From UBA1941 sp046329575 (GTDB taxonomy: Bacteria > Bacteroidota > Bacteroidia > Chitinophagales > LD1), in assembly GCA_046329575.1 (NCBI GenBank), contig JAXLUJ010000004.1:248001-312000 (forward strand): a stretch of 64,000 nt of DNA, written 5' to 3'. The number at the start of each line of letters is the position of its first letter. Within the stretch, counting starts at the first letter, position 1. Made by a program: the position numbers and the translations under genes. Positions 44,285-52,193 of the stretch are shown here, piece by piece. The notes under the pieces are model-generated. The model searched no databases. It had not been told where the DNA came from and saw only the letters and a program-made list of their open reading frames with translations.

Positions 44285-45008
44285 ACCACGCATTCTTGCC
44301 GTAATTCCTTCACGATTTGGTTCTACCCGGTTCCCTGGAAAGCCATTGACTGTAATTGCCGGAAAAACAATGATCCGCAGAGTTTTTGAGCAAACCTGTT
44401 TGGCGAAAAAAATAGCCGATGTGATTGTAGCAACTGATGATGACAGAATACGGAATGAAGTTCTTTCCTTTGGTGGCAAGGTGGTGATGACTTCAACAAC
44501 TCACTTGAACGGAACCGAACGTTGCGCTGAGGTTGCAGAACAGTTGGGGCAAGATTTCGACATTATCCTCAATGTACAAGGAGACGAGCCTTTTATTCAG
44601 CCCGAACAAATCGACTTACTGGCCGGTATTTTTGAAAATGCTGAAGTTCAGATTGGAACCTTGGCCAAACCATGTTCTGATTTGCTTTTACTTCAGCAGC
44701 CTTCAATAGTGAAAGTTACCCTTAACAGGGAAATGCAGGCGTTGTACTTCAGCCGTAGCCTTATCCCCTATGTTCGGGATGAAGCCCCCACCTCTTTCTA
44801 TAAACACATTGGGCTTTACGGTTATAAAAGGGACACACTCCTCAGCATAGTAAAATTACCCCCAAGTCCATTAGAACGCTCTGAAAACCTGGAACAATTG
44901 CGATGGTTGGAAAATGGTTATCGAATAGCAGTGGCTATAACCGAATCAGAGAGTATTTCTATTGATACACCCGAAGACTTGAAACGTATTCCTGAAAATT
45001 TCAGATAA
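44277..45008 (+). CDS. kdsB: CMP-Kdo synthetase
   Basis: 3-deoxy-manno-octulosonate cytidylyltransferase (243 aa), which activates Kdo for LPS inner core. The nucleotide-binding start RILAVIPSRFGSTRFPGKPL (residues 5-24) is complete; NVQGDEPFIQPEQID (about 100-114) and HIGLYGYKRD complete the signature. The start must be the TTG at 44277: the frame has a stop at 44268-44270 and the next ATG lies after the catalytic motif. It overlaps the hbd gene by eight bases, so translation is probably coupled. Confidence 0.95.
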   Translation: MDKPRILAVIPSRFGSTRFPGKPLTVIAGKTMIRRVFEQTCLAKKIADVIVATDDDRIRNEVLSFGGKVVMTSTTHLNGTERCAEVAEQLGQDFDIILNVQGDEPFIQPEQIDLLAGIFENAEVQIGTLAKPCSDLLLLQQPSIVKVTLNREMQALYFSRSLIPYVRDEAPTSFYKHIGLYGYKRDTLLSIVKLPPSPLERSENLEQLRWLENGYRIAVAITESESISIDTPEDLKRIPENFR

Positions 45009-45058
45009 GAAATGGTTTACTCCTATATCTGCCCGCTAATGTTTAATTTGCCGATCGC

Positions 45059-46747
45059 ATGAGCTATAAAATATTTAGTCCTCAGGAGTATCCGTTACCT
45101 CCGGTTATTGAAGATATTTCGCAATGGCCAATCGCTAAACTCACAGCCGATAAGGAAAACTTTTTGAGCGATGTGCAGGCGGCAGTACTGGAGAAAATTC
45201 TTCATCGGTATCCAACTACCGAATTACTAAAGGAGGAACTTTCAAAATTACTGTATCAGGAGCGGATTCGCCTCACGCAAACACCTTGGAAGGCCGATCC
45301 TAAAGACGAACGTCCCTTCTGGAATGGCATTAAAAGCAAAATCGTACAATTAGACGCAGCGCCCTCGGAAGAAGAGAAACGAAAACAGGAAGAAGCCATC
45401 ATGGCATCAGTTCTGGAACGTTACAGCCGTGAAATACTCGGAACTTTCGACACCAAAATGTTCGGAATAGCACGTGGCATTTTACCTGTTTTCTTCGGTA
45501 GAATATTGAATGCCGCGCCTGGAAAATGGTTCAAAACAATTTCAGCAAATGCGAAGACCATTCACGAAAAGATACCCATAACAGGAGATGTAGAAAAAAT
45601 CAGAAACCTTGCCAAGAAAGGAACGATTGTGGTGGTGCCTACACATTTTAGCAATATGGACTCCATCATGGTGGGTTGGGTACTTAATGAGGTGGGCCTT
45701 CCGGCTTTTACTTATGGAGCCGGATTGAATTTATTTTCAATCAAATTGCTTTCCTATTTCATGAACAATTTGGGCGCCTATAAAGTAGATCGTCGTAAGA
45801 AGAATGGCATCTATTTGGAAACCCTTAAGACGTACAGCCGCGAGGCGATTCGGCGAGGCGCACACTCCATTTTTTTCCCGGGTGGAACCCGTTCCCGATC
45901 GGGGAAACTGGAAACTAAACTCAAACTTGGATTACTGGGAACGGCCATTGAAGCGCAGAAACTTCATTTCAAAAATTATACTGACGAAACCGTTCCACGA
46001 ATTTATGTGGTGCCGCTCATCATCAACTATCATTTTGTTCTTGAAGCGGAATCGCTTATCAACGATTATTTAAAGGAAACCGGAAAAGAAAAATTCATTC
46101 GGGAGAACGACAACTATTCCACTAGTTATAGAATGGCAAGATTCATACTGAAATTCCTTTCAGCGTCTTCCTCTCTTGCCATTTCTTTCGGAAATCCGAT
46201 GGATATAATTGGGAATGAAGTGGACGAAGATGGGAACAGCAGGAATCATCTTGGGCAACATATTAATGTAAGGAATTACTTTCTGACCAATGGAAAACTA
46301 ACCGACGATCAACAGCGGGAAGAAGAATACACCAAAATGTTGGGCGATAAAATTGTGGAACAATACTATAGATTTAATGTGGCGTTGACCTCGCATCTGG
46401 TGTGTTTCTGCGCGTTTGAACTACTACGCAAAAAGTACCATGTGGATGTTTTTACATTGGTTCGAACACCTTTGGAAGATGTGCGCCTGAATGCGCAGGA
46501 CCTCATGGATGCGGTTGATCGAGTAAAGGAACAATTAAAAATATTGAACAAGAACAATGAAATTCTGATTTCTCCTGAAGTTCGTTTTTCAACAGATAAG
46601 GTAATTGAACATGGTCTGCGGAATATCAATATGTACCACGCCAATTCTCCGTTAGAGAAAGGTGCCGATGGCGATTACTATTCTGAAGACCTGAAGTTGT
46701 TGTACTATTACCATAACCGATTAGACGGTTATCATTTGAAAATATAA
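45059..46747 (+). CDS. Glycerol-phosphate acyltransferase-like protein
   Basis: A 562-residue protein with a PlsB/PlsC-type acyltransferase domain in its middle. The catalytic HxxxxD motif is THFSNMDSIM (His at about 198), followed by KVDRRKKNGIYLETL and FFPGGTRSRSGKLETKLKLG (residues about 281-300), corresponding to the FPEGTRSR block with Gly in place of Glu. There are about 190 residues before the domain and a long C-terminal part, so it is closer to PlsB-like enzymes than to small PlsC. It is probably involved in phospholipid synthesis. It is 50 bases after kdsB. Confidence 0.86.
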   Translation: MSYKIFSPQEYPLPPVIEDISQWPIAKLTADKENFLSDVQAAVLEKILHRYPTTELLKEELSKLLYQERIRLTQTPWKADPKDERPFWNGIKSKIVQLDAAPSEEEKRKQEEAIMASVLERYSREILGTFDTKMFGIARGILPVFFGRILNAAPGKWFKTISANAKTIHEKIPITGDVEKIRNLAKKGTIVVVPTHFSNMDSIMVGWVLNEVGLPAFTYGAGLNLFSIKLLSYFMNNLGAYKVDRRKKNGIYLETLKTYSREAIRRGAHSIFFPGGTRSRSGKLETKLKLGLLGTAIEAQKLHFKNYTDETVPRIYVVPLIINYHFVLEAESLINDYLKETGKEKFIRENDNYSTSYRMARFILKFLSASSSLAISFGNPMDIIGNEVDEDGNSRNHLGQHINVRNYFLTNGKLTDDQQREEEYTKMLGDKIVEQYYRFNVALTSHLVCFCAFELLRKKYHVDVFTLVRTPLEDVRLNAQDLMDAVDRVKEQLKILNKNNEILISPEVRFSTDKVIEHGLRNINMYHANSPLEKGADGDYYSEDLKLLYYYHNRLDGYHLKI

Positions 46748-46752
46748 TGTAG

Positions 46753-49700
46753 CTATTTGAGCAAAGTAACTGTGCCTGTAAAACACTTTTGATCGGGAAC
46801 TCCGGCCACACCAATACAGATGTAATAAAAAAGTACCTCCTGCTCCTGTTGTTTTCTGTTAATGCGGCCATCCCATCCCTCATGTACACTATGCGTTTCA
46901 AATACCAATTCGCCCCATCGGTTATAGATACGCATGAGAAATGGATCGATATCGCATAGAGGAATGATATTGAAGGTGTCGTTCAGCCCGTCGCCATTGG
47001 CCGTAAGCGCATTGGGTAACGCAAATTTTTCCAGACACTCTGTTCCGCAATTCCTCAATTTCAGCATCACATCTTGGGCTATCCGGCACCTCCCGTTATC
47101 GGCAACTACAGTGAACGTATCAGGCTCATAAAAAACATGCGATGAAACGTGACCGGTATCAATCAAGCCGGGCCATATAAAATGAACAGAAGAATTTGTG
47201 GCATCAACCGATACAGTAACCACAGCACTATCGTGAGCAAAAACACAGATCGCATCTTTGTTGCTATTCACTGTAAAACCTGAAGGCAATTTTTCTTCCG
47301 CAATAAAAACGGAATCGCGAAAGCTTCCACAAAAGTTAGACACTTCAGCCCAATACATACCTGCGGTATTCACCACTATCGAATCAGCGGTTTGTCCTGT
47401 TGACCAATTCGATTGCTGAGGCGATCTCACTATAATGGTATGTGCAGAGCAATAGAAGGAATCCGGACCGATAGAAAATGGCATAGGCGTTTGCTGATAG
47501 TTTATATGAATGGAATCAACCACCACACAGCCATTTCGTCTTACCGTAACAAAAACCGGGTTTAGAGGTTGCTGTGATATATGAATGCTGGAATCAACGC
47601 TACCAGTGCTCCAAATAAATGTAGCGCTATCTACGGGCACGCTTAAATCAATGGTAGCCTGATTACAAAGTACGGTGTCGTTCCCAAGGTCGAAGGCAGG
47701 AAAATAGTGCAACGTTAATGCAACACTATCCCTAACAGAATTACAAGCACCCGCAACTTCGGCCCAATAAACGCCGGCGCCGGTAGCAACAATCTGACTG
47801 CCTATTGCACCTGTAGACCAATGTGCAGTGGAATAAGGCGTTGTTAATATTCGTGCAAAATTACCGCACAAAATCGTGTCATTACCCAAACTAAATTTGA
47901 TGCTGTCTTCTACCACTATCAATTGCTCTGCACTGTCTACACAATTTTGAAGAAATGCTTTTAGTTTTATGAGGTAGGTTCCCGGCTGAGTGTAAATTAC
48001 ACTCGTATCCTTTTGAGTTCCCAAATTCAATCCATTCGCCAACCAAATATAATTGGTGGCATTGGTAGATTGATTGATTAAGTGAACAGAGTTTCCTTTG
48101 CAAATCGGGTTTGGTAATGCATTGAATGCCGCATGTACGCCGCAGGAGGTGGCGCATGTATCCCGAACATTTACCGAAAAACTTCGGCTGATGCCGCAAC
48201 TGTCATACACAATCATGGTGTACAAACCGGGCACAATTCCAGGATAAATACCGCTGTTGGTATTGATGGTAACAGGCGGTTGACCCTGAATTTCTAAGGT
48301 GTACGGAACACTGCCACCAAAAATCTGAAAGGGAATATTAGCCGCGTTTTGTCCGCAAACCTTTACTTCAGTTGCCTTTAGATACGGAATCGTGGAATTT
48401 GTAGCGTATGTAATAACCGTGTCAATCGGGCAAATACTATCAAAACCTGCCGGAAGGAGTCCAAAATTGGACGGCGATTTATAGAACATTCGCGCTACTA
48501 CTTCTCCTGTATCAGATAGTGGAAATACACCGCTGGCATTGCCTGCTATAACCATCCCATTTTTCACTAATTCATAGCGGTAACCAAAACTACTGGTACA
48601 GCCTCCCTGATTGATGGTAGAAGCATACAAAACTGCCTGGCCCAAACAATTTACAGTAGTTGTAACATTGAGTTTTGGCGTGATTATAGGCGGTAACGTT
48701 AGAGGGAATGAACATCCGCTATCTGAAACATATGTATAAATTCCCGGAGGAATATCATTGTACAGGATGAGATTACTATCCGGAAATTCAGGATAAACGA
48801 TGCCTGAATTGCTATGCAAACTCCAACTTTCACTGAATTTTGTACCACCCTGAAAAATGTCATAAACGTTGGCACAGGTCGCATTGTGCGTGGGTACATA
48901 GCAAAAACCTACTGGCTTGGGTAGTACTATTTGAGTAGTGTCGTTCGGACATCCTGAAGAATCAGGGTGAAGGATTACGGTGTAAACACCGTTGGGTAAA
49001 TTTGCAAAATATCCGATGGTATCCCGCTGCAATAAAACATGGTTACTGTTATAAAGTTCCCAGTGAACAAACGGAACGCTATCGGGCTGGGTAACCGCCT
49101 GATAATCATTACAAGATTGGGCATTCACTAAAGCTGTAATATAGGGAGAATGTAACGTAACGCTATCCCAATAGTCAACACCGTAATCATTAGTATAGTG
49201 AAGCAGTTGCGGTACTTCCGGCGGAATATGATAGAACATATCGGCAGGTAATTGGGAAGGCGAACTGATAACTACTGATTGTAAAGGAGTGCAGGTGGTA
49301 CAAGTAACCGTTAGGGGCAACTGCCATTCCGGCGTTAAGTTTTCCATTGAAATGATACTATCGAAGTGGCAGAAATGACTACCTCCGCCTGATCCGGTAC
49401 CGGTACCGGTAATTATTATGGGAGGTCCACCACCAGTACCGAACACCTGCCTATTGTTGCAGGATGCCTGATAATTAAAAGTATGGCCACAAGAATCACT
49501 TATGGTAAAAGTATAGATACCACCTGAAAGGCTATCTATTGATAAAACCTGATTATGGGTAGTAAGGTTGTGCCCCATTCCTATAACAGAATATGGTGGT
49601 ACACCCCCATAAAAGAAAAAATTGATGGTGGCAAATCCGCATTTGGAAATTACATATAATCCAAAGTCGTTGCAGCCGTCAATATTCTTCGAATTTAAAT

Positions 49701-50442
49701 TGCAGGCGTCGGTTACTGTAACAGTATCCATATTGCAACTTCTCGGATAAACAAATACGCCATTATTATTACTCAGATGGGTTACGCCATTGGTAAAGCT
49801 GTAGTTGTAAGGAGGAACGCCGGAGTTGCCGGTGGCAATGAGTGTATCAGGACCACTCCCCGGACCTTTATGACACGATAAACTAACTGATGGTGCAACC
49901 GGAGCAATCGTAATTTTCAATGTCGTAAAAATGTTTCCGCATGCATCGCGCATGCGCAGCCAAAAATCACCTCCACAAACATTACAGAAATCAGGTGAGC
50001 TTTGATAAGCGCTAAATCCTGTAGATTGACTAACCGACGAAATAGCATATTGGTAAGGAGGTAAACCTTGAGTTCCTTGCGCGGAAAGGCAGTTGCCACT
50101 GTAAGTGTAATTCAGAATAGGAAACTGATAGGAGCCCGAAACCGTTGCGGTGGTCTGAGCTACTCCTCCATTCGCATCAGTTACCTGAACTGTATACGTA
50201 CCCGCAGGAATTGCTTGAAATAAGCTTACCCCGGTAATCAGTTGGATCGGATAAGTAATGCTGGGATAAGCAGGTCCATTGGTAATACTAAAGGTATACG
50301 GTGGAGTGCCTCCATTTCCTGCAACCTGAATGGTGCCGTCATTAAAACAAATACTAGCCGTAGTGTTGGTAACGGAAATTGAGGGCTGTGCAATTGCCGC
50401 AATAGCGAATAGCAACAATACGATTGTAAATGAACGTTTCAT
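46753..50442 (-). CDS. Large T9SS-exported surface protein with CHU_C (type B) sorting domain
   Basis: A 1229-residue secreted protein. The signal peptide (MKRSFTIVLLLFAIAAIAQ) is followed by a series of beta-rich SprB/PKD-like modules, for example NGGTPPYTFSITNG with AIPAGTYTVQVTDANGG (about 30-95) and later GVPPYNYSFTNGV and GGVPPYSVIGMG. Between about 770 and 1130 there are repeats of the type FSLGNDTILC, WSTGAIGSQIV and YWAEVAG. The last 90 residues are the gliding-motility-associated type B sorting domain (FALPNALTANGDGLNDTFNI, FLMRIYNRWGELVFETH, GWDGR, YYYICIG-like FYYICIGVAG). It is probably a surface adhesin; the ligand is unknown. It is convergent with the acyltransferase gene, five bases apart. 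Confidence 0.9.
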   Translation of the reverse strand: MKRSFTIVLLLFAIAAIAQPSISVTNTTASICFNDGTIQVAGNGGTPPYTFSITNGPAYPSITYPIQLITGVSLFQAIPAGTYTVQVTDANGGVAQTTATVSGSYQFPILNYTYSGNCLSAQGTQGLPPYQYAISSVSQSTGFSAYQSSPDFCNVCGGDFWLRMRDACGNIFTTLKITIAPVAPSVSLSCHKGPGSGPDTLIATGNSGVPPYNYSFTNGVTHLSNNNGVFVYPRSCNMDTVTVTDACNLNSKNIDGCNDFGLYVISKCGFATINFFFYGGVPPYSVIGMGHNLTTHNQVLSIDSLSGGIYTFTISDSCGHTFNYQASCNNRQVFGTGGGPPIIITGTGTGSGGGSHFCHFDSIISMENLTPEWQLPLTVTCTTCTPLQSVVISSPSQLPADMFYHIPPEVPQLLHYTNDYGVDYWDSVTLHSPYITALVNAQSCNDYQAVTQPDSVPFVHWELYNSNHVLLQRDTIGYFANLPNGVYTVILHPDSSGCPNDTTQIVLPKPVGFCYVPTHNATCANVYDIFQGGTKFSESWSLHSNSGIVYPEFPDSNLILYNDIPPGIYTYVSDSGCSFPLTLPPIITPKLNVTTTVNCLGQAVLYASTINQGGCTSSFGYRYELVKNGMVIAGNASGVFPLSDTGEVVARMFYKSPSNFGLLPAGFDSICPIDTVITYATNSTIPYLKATEVKVCGQNAANIPFQIFGGSVPYTLEIQGQPPVTINTNSGIYPGIVPGLYTMIVYDSCGISRSFSVNVRDTCATSCGVHAAFNALPNPICKGNSVHLINQSTNATNYIWLANGLNLGTQKDTSVIYTQPGTYLIKLKAFLQNCVDSAEQLIVVEDSIKFSLGNDTILCGNFARILTTPYSTAHWSTGAIGSQIVATGAGVYWAEVAGACNSVRDSVALTLHYFPAFDLGNDTVLCNQATIDLSVPVDSATFIWSTGSVDSSIHISQQPLNPVFVTVRRNGCVVVDSIHINYQQTPMPFSIGPDSFYCSAHTIIVRSPQQSNWSTGQTADSIVVNTAGMYWAEVSNFCGSFRDSVFIAEEKLPSGFTVNSNKDAICVFAHDSAVVTVSVDATNSSVHFIWPGLIDTGHVSSHVFYEPDTFTVVADNGRCRIAQDVMLKLRNCGTECLEKFALPNALTANGDGLNDTFNIIPLCDIDPFLMRIYNRWGELVFETHSVHEGWDGRINRKQQEQEVLFYYICIGVAGVPDQKCFTGTVTLLK

Positions 50443-50572
50443 AAGTGGTTAACTAAGTTCCTAAAGTTTTGGGAAACTGAAAAATAGGCAATTGGTAGCA
50501 TCTTTCTTGCATTTCAATTTGACCGTAAAAATAACGCCTTCACAAAAAGGGTTTTCACTACTTTCGCGCTCC

Positions 50573-51502
50573 ATGTCAAACAAAATACACTGCCTGATTA
50601 TTGGTTCCGGCCCGGCCGGATATACTGCTGCCATTTATGCTGCCCGTGCCGGGCTAAAGCCGGTGATGTACACCGGATTGCAACAGGGTGGCCAGTTAAT
50701 GAATACTACTGATGTAGAAAATTATCCGGGCTACCCTAACGGAATCATGGGTCCGGAAATGATGGAAGATTTTAAGAAGCAAGCCGAACGTTTTGGAACC
50801 GACATCCGATTTGGCATGGCTACCAAAGTTGATTTTAGTGACTCTAAAAACCTGAAGGTGTGGATTGATGACACTAATGAGATTTATGCAGATAGCGTAA
50901 TACTGGCTACCGGAGCTGAAGCCAAATGGTTAGGCCTGGCAAGCGAACAACGCCTAAATGGCTCGGGAGTGAGCGCCTGCGCGGTATGCGATGGTTTTTT
51001 TTACAAAAATCAGGAAGTGGCACTAGTTGGGGCCGGTGATACGGCCTGTGAGGAAGCCATATACCTTTCAAAAATCTGCAGTACGGTACACATGATTGTT
51101 CGGCGCGACGTGATGAGGGCGTCTATCATTATGCAACAGCGCGTAAAGCAAACTCCGAATATCAAAATCTATTGGAACAGCCAAACCGACGAAGTTCTTG
51201 GAGAAACCGGTGTAGAAGGAGTACGTATTCACAACACTTCTACCAACGAAAAAGTAGAAATTCCGATCAAAGGATTTTTTGTGGCTATTGGTCATAAACC
51301 TAATAGTGAACCGTTTAAGGACTATTTAGATTTAGACGAGGCCGGCTATGTGAAAACCATTCCGGGCACGGCTAAAACAAAGGTTCCCGGCGTGTTCGCC
51401 TGCGGCGATCTGCAAGACAATGTCTATCGGCAGGCTATTACTGCCGCCGGAACCGGCTGCATGGCAGCTCTAGAGGCCGAGCGTTATCTTTCGGCCTTAT
51501 AG
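50573..51502 (+). CDS. trxB: Thioredoxin reductase
   Basis: Cytoplasmic FAD/NADPH enzyme (309 aa) that reduces thioredoxin. The FAD motif is CLIIGSGPAGYTAAIYAARAG (residues about 6-26), the redox centre is ACAVCDGFFY (CAVC, a common variant of CATC), the NADPH motif is VALVGAGDTACEEAIYL, and the second FAD block is GVFACGDLQDNVYRQAITAAG (about 273-293). The ATG at 50573 fits the family start; the frame stays open upstream to 50492 but without family-like sequence. It is followed by the rplL promoter. Confidence 0.95.
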   Translation: MSNKIHCLIIGSGPAGYTAAIYAARAGLKPVMYTGLQQGGQLMNTTDVENYPGYPNGIMGPEMMEDFKKQAERFGTDIRFGMATKVDFSDSKNLKVWIDDTNEIYADSVILATGAEAKWLGLASEQRLNGSGVSACAVCDGFFYKNQEVALVGAGDTACEEAIYLSKICSTVHMIVRRDVMRASIIMQQRVKQTPNIKIYWNSQTDEVLGETGVEGVRIHNTSTNEKVEIPIKGFFVAIGHKPNSEPFKDYLDLDEAGYVKTIPGTAKTKVPGVFACGDLQDNVYRQAITAAGTGCMAALEAERYLSAL

Positions 51503-51530
51503 AACGCCTTCTAAAGTCTTTAAAATTTTC

Positions 51531-51561
51531 TTTGGATTTTCCCAAAATGTGATTACATTTG
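51531..51561 (+). promoter_or_regulatory. Promoter of rplL
   Basis: TTTG (51531-51534), a 19-base spacer and TACATTTG (51554-51561) match the Bacteroidota promoter pattern exactly. The expected start of transcription is near 51566-51568, leaving a leader of about 65 bases before the rplL ATG. Confidence 0.78.
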
Positions 51562-51563
51562 CA

Positions 51564-51595
51564 GTCCGTTTTCCGAAAGGGCTTCCACAACGGAC
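51564..51595 (+). promoter_or_regulatory. Hairpin at the 5' end of the rplL leader
   Basis: GTCCGTT (51564-51570) pairs with AACGGAC (51589-51595), a 7-bp stem enclosing 18 bases that include a CCGAAAGG mini-hairpin. It sits at the predicted transcription start, so it would cap the rplL mRNA. It could be a stability element or a protein-binding leader; which one is inference. Confidence 0.45.
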
Positions 51596-51631
51596 ATTTA
51601 TTCATAAGTAATAACCAATAAAAAAGTAACA

Positions 51632-52009
51632 ATGGCTGATTTGAAAAATCTTGCTGAAACGCTTGTAAACCTCACTGTAAAGGATGTAAACGAGCTGGCT
51701 AATATTCTGAAAAACGACTATGGTATCGAACCAGCTGCTGCTGCAGTTGCCGTTGCCGCAGGTCCTGCAGGTGGAGGTGCTGCTGCTGCTGCCGAAAAAA
51801 CTGAATTCGACGTTATTCTGAAAAGCGCAGGTGCTCAGAAATTGAACGTTGTTAAAGTGGTAAAAGATCTGACTGGTCTGGGCTTGAAAGAAGCGAAAGA
51901 CCTGGTTGATGGCGCTCCAAAACCAGTTAAAGAAAAAGCAGACAAAGCTACTGCTGAAGATTTGAAAAAGAAATTGGAAGAAGCAGGAGCTGAAGTTGAA
52001 ATTAAGTAA
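51632..52009 (+). CDS. rplL: Ribosomal protein L7/L12
   Basis: Stalk protein of the 50S subunit (125 aa) that recruits translational GTPases. The N-terminal dimerisation domain (DLKNLAETLVNLTVKDVNEL) is followed by an Ala/Gly-rich hinge (about 36-55) and the C-terminal domain with EKTEFDVILKSAGAQKLNVV, KVVKDLTGLGLKEAKDLVDG and ENAKDLKKKLEEAGA-like end (here EDLKKKLEEAGAEVEIK). It has its own promoter; the usual upstream neighbour rplJ is missing and trxB lies there instead. rpoB follows after 184 bases of structured leader. Confidence 0.97.
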   Translation: MADLKNLAETLVNLTVKDVNELANILKNDYGIEPAAAAVAVAAGPAGGGAAAAAEKTEFDVILKSAGAQKLNVVKVVKDLTGLGLKEAKDLVDGAPKPVKEKADKATAEDLKKKLEEAGAEVEIK

Positions 52010-52030
52010 TCTACTTACAGCGAACTAAGT

Positions 52031-52078
52031 TTTAAGGCATGTTGGGCAAAAAACCCGGCGTGCCTTAAACTGTTTTTT
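52031..52078 (+). terminator. Terminator/attenuator hairpin between rplL and rpoB
   Basis: TTTAAGGCATGTTGGG (52031-52046) pairs along all 16 positions, allowing G-T pairs, with 52054-52069 around a CAAAAAA loop, and is followed by TGTTTTTT (52071-52078). This is a strong intrinsic terminator shape. Because rpoB lacks another recognisable promoter, the hairpin probably acts as a partial terminator or attenuator. Confidence 0.75.
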
Positions 52079-52103
52079 AAAGGTGCTACTTTTAAAAACA
52101 GTT
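52068..52103 (+). promoter_or_regulatory. Second, overlapping hairpin in the rplL-rpoB spacer
   Basis: AACTGTTTTTTAAA (52068-52081) pairs with TTTAAAAACAGTT (52091-52103), one base bulged. Its 5' arm takes up the T-run and the last bases of the preceding terminator stem, so the two structures compete. A third pairing, CGGAATG (52107-52113) with CATTCCG (52145-52151), lies further on. Confidence 0.55.
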
Positions 52104-52193
52104 AAACGGAATGGCTTAGACTCGTAAAACCCTCACTCCTAATACATTCCGGGCTCGTGAGAACTTTATCGAACAATATAAATACACTTCTCC

